Shown one piece after another: positions 14,601 through 21,209 of a DNA stretch of 22,925 bases. This DNA comes from a virus, in IMG/VR virus record IMGVR_UViG_3300005056_000128, positions 1 through 22,925 of that record; one strand, 5' to 3'. A program made the position numbers and the translations under genes. The notes under the pieces were generated by a model. That model was given only the letters and a program-made list of their open reading frames with translations. It was not told where the DNA came from and ran no database searches. Every line of letters begins with the position of its first letter. Positions within the stretch are counted from its first letter, which is position 1.

Positions 14601-14881
14601 GCTTGGGTGCCTTCGGTGGTGTGCTGGTTTATTTTTTTGTCGAGCCATTTGACGCCTTTTTCGGTGATGAATGTTTTTGCGTATAAATGCGACATGCCTG
14701 CGACTGGGTTTTGCCAATTTTTTAATGTAGTGCGAAAGTACTCGGCGTCGATATAGCGCTGTTGCGGTAGATTTTTGCTGTCGAATATGCCGTCGTTGCG
14801 TAGCATGGCGAATAAGCGCTTTGAGCCGACTCCCAATAGCTTGGCTGCTTCGCGTACGGTGTAGGTTTGTGACATGGTCAT
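14597..14881 (-). CDS. KilAC / antirepressor C-terminal-domain-like protein
   Basis: 94 aa; ATG 14881 overlaps the DUF2786 stop (ATGA), and its own stop overlaps the next gene the same way. It opens with a winged-helix-like YTVREAAKLLGVGSKRLFAMLRNDGI, then PQQRYIDAEYFRTT and a C-terminal AKTFITEKGVKWLDKKI. This is the pattern of the KilAC domain usually found at the C-terminus of phage antirepressors, here free-standing without an N-terminal Ant/BRO part. Because the repressor in this phage lacks a self-cleavage domain, a role in derepression is conceivable. DNA-binding role inferred. Confidence 0.7.
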   Translation of the reverse strand: MTMSQTYTVREAAKLLGVGSKRLFAMLRNDGIFDSKNLPQQRYIDAEYFRTTLKNWQNPVAGMSHLYAKTFITEKGVKWLDKKINQHTTEGTQA

Positions 14882-15582
14882 GGGGCTAGGAGGCGGCCTG
14901 CTGTTTGCTGGCTTTCAACGCCTGGGCGAATGCTTATGCCTTTGCCGTCTTGATATCCCATTCGCACGGCCGAAAGATCTATGTTGTCGCGTGCCTTTGC
15001 AGTTACATAGTCTGGCTGACCAAATATTTCGCCTCTTAATTTTAGTTTTTTATTTACTAAAATCATTGCTTTGTCGTTAGCGTTTGTTTCCTCTTTATCT
15101 ACCTTCTTGAGCGCCCTTAAGTTTTCGCCAACAGCACCTACAGCGGCTATGTAATAGCTGTTTTTTGATCGCAATCTGCTTAGCTTTCTTTCTGTGCAAA
15201 GTCGCTTAATTGTATTAACAAAATAAAAGAATAAGTAGCCCGCCATTTTTACGTCAGATATCTCGCCTAAAAAAGCATTGTAGCGCTGGTTATTTTTATA
15301 GCTAAATCGAGTTATCGTGTCCGTGTATCGAGCAATATCAACAGTGAGAAATTCCACCCACTTTGTTGAGCGCCTAAATGGCGCGCCAACTGTCTCGCTC
15401 GTAAAGGAGTCACGGTCCAGCCCTTTTGTCAAAAGCTCAGCGTTGTCAATTTCGTACCGCTGCATTAAATGCTTTGCTTGCCGCGCGGCTATTGCTGCTT
15501 CGTGCGGGCTCGATACGTCATCAGCCATGGCTAATAATTTTTGCACTTTGTCTAGTACCTTTTTGCGTTCTGCGCTTAACAT
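14878..15582 (-). CDS. DUF2786 domain phage protein
   Basis: 234 aa from ATG 15582. The N-terminal ~45 residues (KKVLDKVQKLLAMADDVSS, then HEAAIAARQAKHLMQRYEI) are the DUF2786 signature. A longer C-terminal helical region follows, with FYFVNTIKRLCTERKLSRLR and a basic segment, of the kind usually attached to DUF2786 in phage proteins. Function unknown; it often occurs in early regions. Eight bases separate it from the membrane protein upstream, and it is translationally coupled to the KilAC-like gene. Confidence 0.8.
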   Translation of the reverse strand: MLSAERKKVLDKVQKLLAMADDVSSPHEAAIAARQAKHLMQRYEIDNAELLTKGLDRDSFTSETVGAPFRRSTKWVEFLTVDIARYTDTITRFSYKNNQRYNAFLGEISDVKMAGYLFFYFVNTIKRLCTERKLSRLRSKNSYYIAAVGAVGENLRALKKVDKEETNANDKAMILVNKKLKLRGEIFGQPDYVTAKARDNIDLSAVRMGYQDGKGISIRPGVESQQTAGRLLAP

Positions 15583-15590
15583 GACTTAAC

Positions 15591-15755
15591 TTAGATGCCC
15601 AAGCCGTCGAATGCATAAAACAGGCAAGAACTTGCAGCGACGATGAGCAAAACAAATAGCAGCCAGTCACGGATGGTTTTACATTTGTTTTTGAGGGTGA
15701 GCTTGTAATACATGCTGCTATATGTCGCGCCACCAAGTGATATTCTTTTGCTCAT
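15591..15755 (-). CDS. 54-aa single-span membrane protein, first gene of leftward operon
   Basis: Starts at ATG 15755 with GAGG upstream and ends TAA at 15591. The sequence has a basic N-terminal part (MSKRISLGG ... YYKLTLKNKCKTIR) then one membrane helix (DWLLFVLLIVAASSCLFYAF). The positive-inside rule puts the N-terminus in the cytoplasm. As the first product of the early left operon it may be a superinfection or host-takeover membrane peptide. No family recognised. Confidence 0.55.
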   Translation of the reverse strand: MSKRISLGGATYSSMYYKLTLKNKCKTIRDWLLFVLLIVAASSCLFYAFDGLGI

Positions 15756-15891
15756 GTTAAGTGCCTCTGTTGTTTAGGGTTGCCCCGGCACACGTCAGTA
15801 GGGTTGCTGGGTGTGCGTGGCGCCTGACAATGGCGGCTAGTCGGCTTGGGGCGGTGTCGTCATCGTGTCTAGGACGGTGACTTGGGCCTAT

Positions 15892-15929
15892 GAAAGCATG
15901 CTTTAATAAAAAAAACAAGCATTCTTTCA
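15892..15929. promoter_or_regulatory. Left operator pair (OL-like) of the phage repressor
   Basis: Two operators: a palindrome AAAGCATGCTTT within GAAAGCATGCTTTAA (15892-15906), and AAGCATTCTTTCA (15917-15929) on the other strand, centres about 23 bp apart. The same motif occurs three times between cI and cro. The minus-strand order (site, T-rich spacer, AAAGCATGCTTTCATAGG) matches the right operator, so this is the control region of the leftward operon; no good -10/-35 pair is evident. The ~135-base leader to 15755 holds no gene. Confidence 0.8.
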
Positions 15930-15983
15930 TTGTTTTTGTTCATCATGTAACGTTGAAAGCAACAACAATCGGAGGGATTTTGT

Positions 15984-16517
15984 ATGCGTAAATTTGCTTT
16001 TTTGGTGTTTTTTACCTTGTGTTCTACCGCTGCTACGGGTGGTTTTTTAGGTATTTACTTGCCGAATGAGGTAAGAGTTACGCAATCTGATTTTGATAAT
16101 GCTACGTATGTGAGCGCAGTCGCGGGTTTTGTTTTTAATAAAAAGGGGGTTTTTGCTGGGTCGCCGTTTAGCGTTGGTTATTACTGGAACAGCAATGATA
16201 GTGCTAATGTCGTGCTTGAGATTGGTGTCTTGGGTATTGTCTCAATCGACAAATTCAGGGTGAGAATTGGTTCTGATATTAGTGAATATTCACCGATCTC
16301 TATAACTGAATTCGATCTGCATGAGGTAACTGATAAGTCTACGCAAACGTTTCGAATGCCGTTATCAGTACTAGCACAAATGGTAGAAGGACCTGATACG
16401 CGTTTGCAGCTCAGCGTTGGTCGCGGTGATCTTTTGGAAGGGCGATTTAATATTGACAAAAAGTCGGCGACCATTCGTGGGGCGCGAAAATTTTTAGCAA
16501 AGGTAGCTGAGAAGTAA
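15984..16517 (+). CDS. Secreted/periplasmic protein between OL and cI, candidate exclusion protein
   Basis: 177 aa with strong ribosome binding site GGAGG nine bases before the ATG. The N-terminus is a signal peptide or anchor (MRKFAFLVFFTLCSTAATGG). The mature part is beta-rich (YVSAVAGFVFNKKGVF ... SVGYYWNSNDSANVVLEIGV ... FRVRIGSDISEYSPISI) with a basic C-terminus. I recognise no family. It is the only + gene in the block, lying between OL and the convergent cI gene, i.e. where lambda keeps rexAB. Expression in the lysogen and a role in superinfection exclusion or surface change are inferred from that. It occupies the space where a longer repressor gene would extend. Confidence 0.65.
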   Translation: MRKFAFLVFFTLCSTAATGGFLGIYLPNEVRVTQSDFDNATYVSAVAGFVFNKKGVFAGSPFSVGYYWNSNDSANVVLEIGVLGIVSIDKFRVRIGSDISEYSPISITEFDLHEVTDKSTQTFRMPLSVLAQMVEGPDTRLQLSVGRGDLLEGRFNIDKKSATIRGARKFLAKVAEK

Positions 16518-16557
16518 AATAATAGTTATGGCGCTAGTTCGGCTCGTAGCAAGATGG

Positions 16558-17004
16558 CTATTGATCGGTAGTGTCGCTGATTGACGCGACGCGTTCGTAC
16601 TTTAATTGTGGTAGTGGTATGCCGAGCAACAACCTCAAACCCAACAATTTGCTGGGCTCATTTTGGCCGAGCTTTGTTACGGCTTCCAATATGTCTTGAT
16701 TGCTTTCATAGGTTGACGGCTGTTCGGCAACCTTGGCGGTGACATGTTTTATTTGGTCATTTGGGTAGGCGTTGTTACTCGGTTGTTCGCCGAACAATAG
16801 CCACCGGATCGAGACGCCAAAGCCGTCTGCTACCAATAAAGCGTTGACGGCGCCAAGGTTTTTGGTGTCGCCGCTTATCCATTGGCCAACTGCCTGGCCG
16901 CTTACTCCCGCGAAATCACCAACTTGTTTTAGCGTTAAGTTCCTTTCTTTGCGCGCCTTGTCTATGCGTGCGCCAATAGCTATTCCGCTTATATTTTTGC
17001 TCAT
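16558..17004 (-). CDS. CI-type phage repressor without peptidase domain
   Basis: 148 aa from ATG 17004. An HTH_XRE domain fills the N-terminus (GARIDKARKERNLTLKQVGD, FAGVSGQAVGQWISGD), followed by a FGVSIRWLLFGEQPSNN segment typical of Gram-negative phage repressors. The remaining ~65 residues show no S24/LexA Ser-Lys peptidase: no dyad region and too short. It should keep both early promoters off via the five GAAAG[C/A]ATGCTT operators and maintain lysogeny. Without the peptidase, RecA-stimulated self-cleavage is not expected, so induction must work differently. Divergent from cro across the right operator. Confidence 0.85.
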   Translation of the reverse strand: MSKNISGIAIGARIDKARKERNLTLKQVGDFAGVSGQAVGQWISGDTKNLGAVNALLVADGFGVSIRWLLFGEQPSNNAYPNDQIKHVTAKVAEQPSTYESNQDILEAVTKLGQNEPSKLLGLRLLLGIPLPQLKYERVASISDTTDQ

Positions 17005-17006
17005 GT

Positions 17007-17067
17007 AAGTATTCTTTCAGTTTACAACGAAAGAATGCTTGAATTTATAGTTAAAGCATGCTTTCAT
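17007..17067. promoter_or_regulatory. Right operator (OR-like), three sites, with rightward promoter
   Basis: Sites at 17007-17020 (AAGTATTCTTTCAG), 17028-17041 (CGAAAGAATGCTTG) and 17053-17064 (perfect AAAGCATGCTTT), centres about 21 and 24 bp apart as in lambda OR. The promoter for cro is -35 TTTACA (17021-17026), 17-bp spacer, -10 TTTATA (17044-17049), overlapping the middle site. The first site abuts the repressor start codon, so it can control cI. Confidence 0.85.
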
Positions 17068-17073
17068 AGGTCT

Positions 17074-17253
17074 ATGACAGACGCGGAAATCATTAAAAAA
17101 CTGGGTGGACCAACAAAAGTGGCCGATTTGTTCGTTAACTGCACGCCGCAGGCTGTTTCTCAGTGGTTGATAAATGGTATTCCGCCACCGCGTCGACAAT
17201 TATTGATGCTGCTGCGCCCTGATGTGTTTCCACAGCAAACTCAAACAGCATGA
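17074..17253 (+). CDS. cro: Cro-like repressor
   Basis: 59 aa starting at ATG 17074 (MTDAEIIKKLGGPTKVADLF). The upstream ATG at 17035 lies inside the middle operator and before the expected transcription start, so it is rejected. The HTH is GGPTKVADLFVNCTPQAVSQW followed in frame by LINGIPPPRRQLL. This resembles Cro-type phage proteins that read …QAVSqW…G.iP..R. It would bind the same operators as the repressor and favour lytic growth. Only a short leader (about 18 bases) with a weak TAGG precedes the ATG. Confidence 0.8.
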   Translation: MTDAEIIKKLGGPTKVADLFVNCTPQAVSQWLINGIPPPRRQLLMLLRPDVFPQQTQTA

Positions 17254-17341
17254 TGCGGAGTAGGCGACGGTTTTGTTCGATGTGCTTGAGCGTCGGGTAG
17301 CTTATACGCCGCGTGATTGTTGAATTAACAAGGTAATAGAT

Positions 17342-17551
17342 ATGTACTCTGACCCTACAAAAATTCGAACTCATATAGTTAGGCTCCGGTTTTCTGACGA
17401 AGAACATCGCCTGATTCAAGCGCTCACTGATTACACCGGTGAGCAAAAAGCCACGTTGTTGCGTCAGCTTATTCTTGAGCAAGCGACGGATATATTAATG
17501 CCTATGCGTGGGGCTAACGAGGGCGCTGTAGTGACCTCGTTGCGTGCCTGA
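17342..17551 (+). CDS. Ribbon-helix-helix-like early protein
   Basis: 69 aa with AAGG upstream of ATG 17342. HIVRLRFSDEEHRLIQALTD then YTGEQKATLLRQLILEQAT fits an RHH fold: one strand and two helices. Similar short proteins (…YSGEQKAALVRE…) follow cro in many phages of Pseudomonas and relatives. Likely a DNA-binding regulator of the early right operon; target unknown. Confidence 0.7.
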   Translation: MYSDPTKIRTHIVRLRFSDEEHRLIQALTDYTGEQKATLLRQLILEQATDILMPMRGANEGAVVTSLRA

Positions 17552-17600
17552 GCGGTTGCGTTACAGCCACTATTGAGGGGCCTATTAGGTTTTTTGCTTT

Positions 17601-17786
17601 ATGTCACAACACGAAAATGTATCGCTGTCGGATAAGGAGCGCGAATGGGTTGAGGCGGTTGCCCAAGAGCGTGACATAACGTTCGAAGAGGCTGCCGCGC
17701 AGCTTGCGTCTGAAGGTTTGGCGCGCCGTGTGAACAGAAAAACGCGCCGCACGCCGTCGTCAAATGTTAAGAAGTTTAAGCGATGA
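17601..17786 (+). CDS. Small basic early protein
   Basis: 61 aa (MSQHENVSLSDKEREWVEAV ... FEEAAAQLASEGLARRV) ending in a very basic tail (NRKTRRTPSSNVKKFKR). The helical core plus Arg/Lys tail resembles small proteins found after the RHH gene in related phages. No function known; nucleic-acid binding is plausible from charge. Ends 50 bp before a strong terminator. Confidence 0.6.
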   Translation: MSQHENVSLSDKEREWVEAVAQERDITFEEAAAQLASEGLARRVNRKTRRTPSSNVKKFKR

Positions 17787-17836
17787 TTTCCGCTTATCAT
17801 TTTCCATGGTGTCGCGAAAGCGGCTCTGTTCTCTTT

Positions 17837-17866
17837 GGCGCTTTTTTGTAGATGGCGCCTTTTTTT
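17837..17866 (+). terminator. Intrinsic terminator after cro operon
   Basis: GGCGC (17837-17841) pairs with GCGCC (17855-17859), followed by seven T (17860-17866). It lies between the + early genes and the end of the convergent hicB. To reach the replication genes, transcription must read through it or start again. Confidence 0.65.
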
Positions 17867-17868
17867 AT

Positions 17869-18303
17869 TTATGTGAGGTGGTTATTGGCGAACGTAAAGT
17901 GCAGCTCTCCGCCAAGCGCTTTGAGCGCAGCTTCCATGCGCCGCACTTTGGTTTCGTGATGCGGGTCGAGAATACGGCGTGCTTCTTTTTCGTCCACATC
18001 CAGGCGTCTGGCCAGCTCAGATTTGCTGACATGCTGTTGGTTTGCCAACTGGTAGATAGCCGCTTTGAACGCTGTTTGAGCAGGCAGGCTGATACACCGC
18101 TCGCCTTTTTTAGGTTTGCTGTGAGTTGGGATGGGCAGACCATCGTCAATATAAGCAGCAATGGCTTCTTCAAGGGCGTCTGCGGCGTTGATCAGGGCTT
18201 GATCAAGGTTGTCGCCCTGGGTGATGGCTTGCGGCACGTCACGGAAGGTGACGGTATAACCATCGTTCTCTTTGGCAAATTTTGCCGGGTAGATGTAGTT
18301 CAT
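17869..18303 (-). CDS. hicB: HicB-family antitoxin
   Basis: 144 aa. Partial RNase-H-like HicB domain at the N-terminus (YPAKFAKENDGYTVTFRDVP, QAITQGDNLDQALINAADAL, then EEAIAAYIDDGLPIP). A C-terminal HTH follows (QLANQQHVSKSELARRLDVD) of the longer HicB type. It neutralises HicA by direct binding and represses the operon. It starts 24 bp downstream of hicA. The TA pair is inserted antisense within the + strand early region; a 274-aa + frame over it is only its shadow. Confidence 0.9.
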   Translation of the reverse strand: MNYIYPAKFAKENDGYTVTFRDVPQAITQGDNLDQALINAADALEEAIAAYIDDGLPIPTHSKPKKGERCISLPAQTAFKAAIYQLANQQHVSKSELARRLDVDEKEARRILDPHHETKVRRMEAALKALGGELHFTFANNHLT

Positions 18304-18327
18304 GTGTTCACTCCAGTTTCGGTTCGG

Positions 18328-18522
18328 TTAATCGATGTTCAGTTGTTTTCTGATCGCTGCAAGGGTTCCTCTTTTCAGTTCGCCATTAGGCACGGTGGCA
18401 AATTTATCGCCGTAATAAATTGTTATGTGGCTGCCTTTTCCACGTTTTTTGTCAATCCGAAAATCAACGCCATTCGTCTTGGCTGTTTTGCGTGCTTCCT
18501 TGATGAACTGTTCGCGATTCAT
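18328..18522 (-). CDS. hicA: HicA-family mRNA interferase toxin
   Basis: 64 aa with the dsRBD-like HicA layout: NREQFIKEARKTAKTNGVDF, then KRGKGSHITIYYGDKFATVP with the catalytic-type His in G-S-H, and ELKRGTLAAIRKQLNI. HicA cleaves mRNA on or near the ribosome when HicB is lost. In a prophage the pair may stabilise the element or act in abortive infection. Confidence 0.9.
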   Translation of the reverse strand: MNREQFIKEARKTAKTNGVDFRIDKKRGKGSHITIYYGDKFATVPNGELKRGTLAAIRKQLNID

Positions 18523-18529
18523 GGTTGTT

Positions 18530-18558
18530 ATAATCGGTCATTAATGTCCGAAAGTCAA
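18530..18558 (-). promoter_or_regulatory. Promoter for hicAB
   Basis: Minus strand: -35 TTGACT (plus 18553-18558), 17-bp spacer, -10 GATTAT (18530-18535). The -10 lies only seven bases from the hicA ATG, so the mRNA would be nearly leaderless. Divergent from the replication gene starting at 18585. Confidence 0.5.
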
Positions 18559-18584
18559 GCATTAATATTGGGCGGAGGTGGTGA

Positions 18585-18911
18585 TTGAGTGATGGTGCGT
18601 CACCTCAAGTGGAAGATGGTTTCACTTCGATTGCGAATGAACTTTTGGAGGCGATTATTCGCTTTGATTTTTCTAAGCGACAACAGAAAATTGTCTTCGC
18701 AATCATACGAAAAACGTATGGATTTGGCAAAAAAAGTGACGATATCAGCCTGTCTCAAATGCATGAAATGACTGGAATTGCTAAAGGACACTGCTCATTA
18801 ACGGTCACTGAATTGGTAACCTTAAGAGTTTTGCTAAAAAGTCAAGGTAAGTATGGCTATCTCATTGAATTAAATAAAAATTATCTCGACTGGGGGTTAC
18901 TAAAACAGTAA
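18585..18911 (+). CDS. O-like replication initiator, DNA-binding domain only
   Basis: 108 aa. A TTG start is chosen because GGAGG lies seven bases before it; the ATG at 18589 is out of frame. EDGFTSIANELLEAIIRFDF then SKRQQKIVFAIIRKTYGFGK and SLSQMHEMTGIAKGHCSLTV are the winged-helix domain of phage replication protein O. Lambda O is ~300 aa with a C-terminal half that recruits P; here the protein stops after the DNA-binding half, and the stop codon is within the first iteron. It should bind the iterons just downstream to open the origin. The frame TVTTKETTKRKPKERKKE after the last iteron looks like a remnant of an O linker. Confidence 0.8.
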   Translation: MSDGASPQVEDGFTSIANELLEAIIRFDFSKRQQKIVFAIIRKTYGFGKKSDDISLSQMHEMTGIAKGHCSLTVTELVTLRVLLKSQGKYGYLIELNKNYLDWGLLKQ

Positions 18912-19080
18912 CCAGAAAAGAAAAAACAACGCGCTAGAGAGGATGTTGTGGATAACCTGTTTATAAGCTGTGGATAACTCAGATAGAGGGGTTACTAAAA
19001 CAGTAACGAAGGGTTACTAAAACAGTAACGAAGGGTTACTAAAACAGTAACGAAGGGTTACTAAAACAGTAACCACAAAA
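18895..19080. other. Phage replication origin: iterons and two DnaA boxes
   Basis: Five iterons GTTACTAAAACAGTAAC, each an inverted repeat (GTTACT/AGTAAC). One lies over the O stop codon (18896-18912); four are in tandem at an exact 22-bp period (18991, 19013, 19035, 19057). Two perfect DnaA boxes (TGTGGATAA, 18947-18955 and 18969-18977), also 22 bp apart, sit between. A purine/A-rich stretch to ~19120 is a likely unwinding element. Confidence 0.9.
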
Positions 19081-19151
19081 GAAACTACCAAAAGAAAACC
19101 AAAAGAAAGAAAGAAAGAGTAGTGACAATATCACTAGCGGAGAAATCGAAC

Positions 19152-19901
19152 ATGCAACAGAAAACCTCAGTCACCCACCACGCGACGATGACAAGTCTTG
19201 CATCCACACACTCTACCGTGAGCATTGCTCAGAATCAGAACGTGACACAGGGGAGCAAAAATCTTCGCGGTGATTACACGTACAAACGGCTGGAAAGAAT
19301 TTTTAAAACCCGTTTTGCAAAACATTACGCAACGACCCGTGACGTAGATGCATTTATTCATATCTGGGGGCGTGCGCTCGCTGATCTGAGCCGTGAGCAA
19401 ATGAAACTAGGGTTTTTGAAATGTGAGCGTGATTGCATGTATCCACCCTCGACACCTGCTGAGTTTCGTAAGCTGTGTCTCGTGCAGTCAAGCGATATGG
19501 GTTTGCCTGACTGGCGCAAGGCGTACCGGGTTGCTTCTTCGGCCCGTGCTACCGAGATCATGTCGCATGAGTCAACGCAACAGACGTGGCAGCACGCGGT
19601 GATTTGGCACACAGCACATGACGTGCGTTTGGACTGGTGGTACTTGAGCCGTCAATGCACGACCGACCCGGCGCTAAAGGCGCACTTTGAACCTGTCTAC
19701 CTCGATCACATTCAACTTTTCGCTCACGGAAAAAACCTGTCGATCCCAGCTAAGTGCGTGATGCCCGCCTTGCCTGCCGCGCAGAAACCACAGCCTAGTG
19801 CCGATGAATTGGCAAGCGAAGAGGCGGCACACCAAGCGTGGCGTGATAGCTTGATTAGCATGGGGCTGCGCTTGCCGAACCGTGATGAGGCAGCGCGATG
19901 A
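19152..19901 (+). CDS. P-like replication protein (helicase loader type)
   Basis: 249 aa from ATG 19152, preceded by GGAG at nine bases; a GTG at 19122 is an alternative with a weaker site. The core FIHIWGRALADLSREQMKLG then CERDCMYPPSTPAEFRKLC is the pattern of phage replication protein P (…W…G….wPPs.peFr.lC). It would bring the host replicative helicase to the O-bound origin. The C-terminal part has SLISMGLRLP. It directly follows the iterons and overlaps the next gene (ATGA). Confidence 0.75.
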   Translation: MQQKTSVTHHATMTSLASTHSTVSIAQNQNVTQGSKNLRGDYTYKRLERIFKTRFAKHYATTRDVDAFIHIWGRALADLSREQMKLGFLKCERDCMYPPSTPAEFRKLCLVQSSDMGLPDWRKAYRVASSARATEIMSHESTQQTWQHAVIWHTAHDVRLDWWYLSRQCTTDPALKAHFEPVYLDHIQLFAHGKNLSIPAKCVMPALPAAQKPQPSADELASEEAAHQAWRDSLISMGLRLPNRDEAAR

Positions 19902-20299
19902 AGTACGATGCCGAGGATGTGTTGCAGCAATGGGCCTGTCATCAACGCAGCATTAAGCTACCGAACATGGGCTACCCGTCTGCTGTGTCTTGCTTTGCCG
20001 CGATTAAGGCTACGTCACCCGATTACTCAGATATGCCCGATGAGTTCCTAGCGTTATGGGACCCTGACAACTACCCTGAGCAATTCATGATGCAGGTTGA
20101 GATATGGATTTGTGAGCTGGATGAAAAAAAGGTTCGTGCTGCGCAAATGTTGTTTGTCTGTTGCAACACTGAGCGTGCTGCCGCGAGTAAGCTAGACGTA
20201 GGAAAGTCGACCATTCAGCGTTGGCGTGCAGTCCTTGTTGGGCATGTCCAATTCAGGTTAGACAATGAGGCGTGGAGAAGGGATTTGCATGCCGGCTAA
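19898..20299 (+). CDS. Q-like late antitermination regulator
   Basis: 133 aa, ATG overlapping the P-like stop. MGYPSAVSCFAAIKA, then QVEIWICELDEKKVRAAQML and a C-terminal HTH (ERAAASKLDVGKSTIQRWRA) with VQFRLDNEAWRRDL. This is the design of small Q-type or Nin-type regulators at the end of the early right operon. The terminator at 20371 just downstream is where a Q protein would be needed to let polymerase through into late genes. No zinc motif is evident. Family call is moderate. Confidence 0.6.
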   Translation: MKYDAEDVLQQWACHQRSIKLPNMGYPSAVSCFAAIKATSPDYSDMPDEFLALWDPDNYPEQFMMQVEIWICELDEKKVRAAQMLFVCCNTERAAASKLDVGKSTIQRWRAVLVGHVQFRLDNEAWRRDLHAG

Positions 20300-20370
20300 A
20301 AATAAATGTTGCAAGCGCGGGCCAGAAAGTGCTACTTTTGCCCCACGCTACAGATTTCTGCGTTACATCC

Positions 20371-20390
20371 AAGCCGCCTTCGCGGCTTTT
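20371..20390 (+). terminator. Intrinsic terminator before the late genes
   Basis: Seven-base stem AAGCCGC (20371-20377) and GCGGCTT (20382-20388) with a CTTC loop, followed by TTTT. It separates the Q-like gene from the late genes, as expected of a Q-controlled late leader terminator. No clear late promoter could be picked in 20300-20370. Confidence 0.75.
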
Positions 20391-20411
20391 CTGCTTTCTG
20401 GGGTACACGAA

Positions 20412-20558
20412 ATGACCGACAAGTCACTACGATTTGTTGACGCTCTACGTGTGTCCTGCATATGTGTGCTTGTCGCATTGCTGATGTTTTCGAGCGCGCC
20501 ATGCTGCTACGCTATGTCGTTAGCTGATGGCAATGTAGGCTCTGATGGTTGCAATTAA
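20412..20558 (+). CDS. Small exported or membrane peptide (48 aa)
   Basis: MTDKSLRFVDALRVSC then ICVLVALLMFSSAPCCYA, ending in a short polar tail. It looks like a signal peptide or single membrane helix with a possible cleavage after CYA. Starts in the longer frame from 20265 lie before the terminator and are disfavoured. It overlaps the GpZ-like gene start by 14 bp, so the two are probably coupled. No family recognised; first late gene. Confidence 0.5.
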   Translation: MTDKSLRFVDALRVSCICVLVALLMFSSAPCCYAMSLADGNVGSDGCN

Positions 20559-21111
20559 CGTAAGCCTCGATGTCCGCAAAGCTGAGCGGAGGCTTAAGGG
20601 GTTAGGCGTATCAATCCCAAAGATCACCGTAAGGGCGCTGAATAAGACTGGCGTTGATGTAACCCGGCAAGCGATCAAGCCATTGGCAAAACAGATAGGC
20701 ATTAAACAATCAGCGCTGAATAAAGTGCTGAGGCTATCAAGAGCAAGAGTAACTAACCTTGTGGCTGTGATCACCCCCGTTGGAGTGCGCGCAGTCAATC
20801 TCATTGAGTACGGTGCACGCAAAGCAAAAGACGGTGTGCGCTCGAAGGCGTGGGGTGCGAGCCGTGTCTACAAAGGCGCGTTCATTATCCGTGCTCAAAA
20901 TAGCGGTAAGCGAATAGTTATTGCACGCATGACAAAGGCAGAGCGAGCGCGAGCTCCTCGGGGCGGCAAAACAAAAGCAATCTATGGCCCGAGCATTCCG
21001 GTTGAGTTTCTTAAGCCAGCCTTCAACAAGTCACTAAAGGCCATTAGTCGGGCGCGGTTTCGAAAACACTTCGAACGGGAGATACGTAATGAGCTGCGAA
21101 AAAATTCATAG
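20545..21111 (+). CDS. Prophage minor tail protein Z (GpZ)-like
   Basis: 188 aa, very basic. ERRLKGLGVSIPKITVRALN KTG, then QIGIKQSALNKVLRLSRA, a beta core, and FLKPAFNKSLKAISRARFRK match the GpZ family (…A...alN.tg...r......i......v........). GpZ helps tail completion or joining in lambda-like phages. Its position before the terminase genes, away from other tail genes, is unusual compared with lambda. Confidence 0.7.
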   Translation: MVAINVSLDVRKAERRLKGLGVSIPKITVRALNKTGVDVTRQAIKPLAKQIGIKQSALNKVLRLSRARVTNLVAVITPVGVRAVNLIEYGARKAKDGVRSKAWGASRVYKGAFIIRAQNSGKRIVIARMTKAERARAPRGGKTKAIYGPSIPVEFLKPAFNKSLKAISRARFRKHFEREIRNELRKNS

Positions 21112-21134
21112 GTTCTTCCCTGGGAAATTGGCTT

Positions 21135-21163
21135 ACCGCGAAGGCGTAGCGCCCGGTTTTTTT
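21135..21163 (+). terminator. Intrinsic terminator between GpZ-like gene and terminase
   Basis: ACCG (21135-21138) pairs with CGGT (21154-21157) and GGCG (21143-21146) with CGCC (21150-21153), with a four-base bulge, followed by seven T (21157-21163). The remaining ~45 bp to the small terminase gene would be the place for cos or a pac site; no sequence signature confirms it. Confidence 0.6.
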
Positions 21164-21209
21164 GTAAATATTGAGGCGCTATAGTCTCGACATCAAGCAG
21201 TTATGAGAG

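Noticed and set aside
14601-14717. N-terminal extension of the DnaQ-like protein
   Set aside because: It is the out-of-frame shadow of the KilAC-like gene; the ATGA overlap and homology to MxxVVLDTETTG-type starts fix the ATG at 14600.
17035-17073. Upstream ATG for cro
   Set aside because: It lies within the operator and upstream of the predicted transcription start.
17764-18588. 274-aa + strand open frame
   Set aside because: It lies exactly antisense to hicA and hicB, which have clear family motifs and a promoter; its product is Phe/Cys/Val-rich shadow sequence.
18991-19073. Tandem 22-bp repeats as a CRISPR array
   Set aside because: Units are contiguous with only a 5-bp gap and no unique spacers; with DnaA boxes and an O-like gene they are iterons.
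20265-20411. N-terminal extension of the 48-aa peptide frame
   Set aside because: It would translate through the intrinsic terminator hairpin and overlap the Q-like gene; the ATG at 20412 gives a sensible signal-peptide start.
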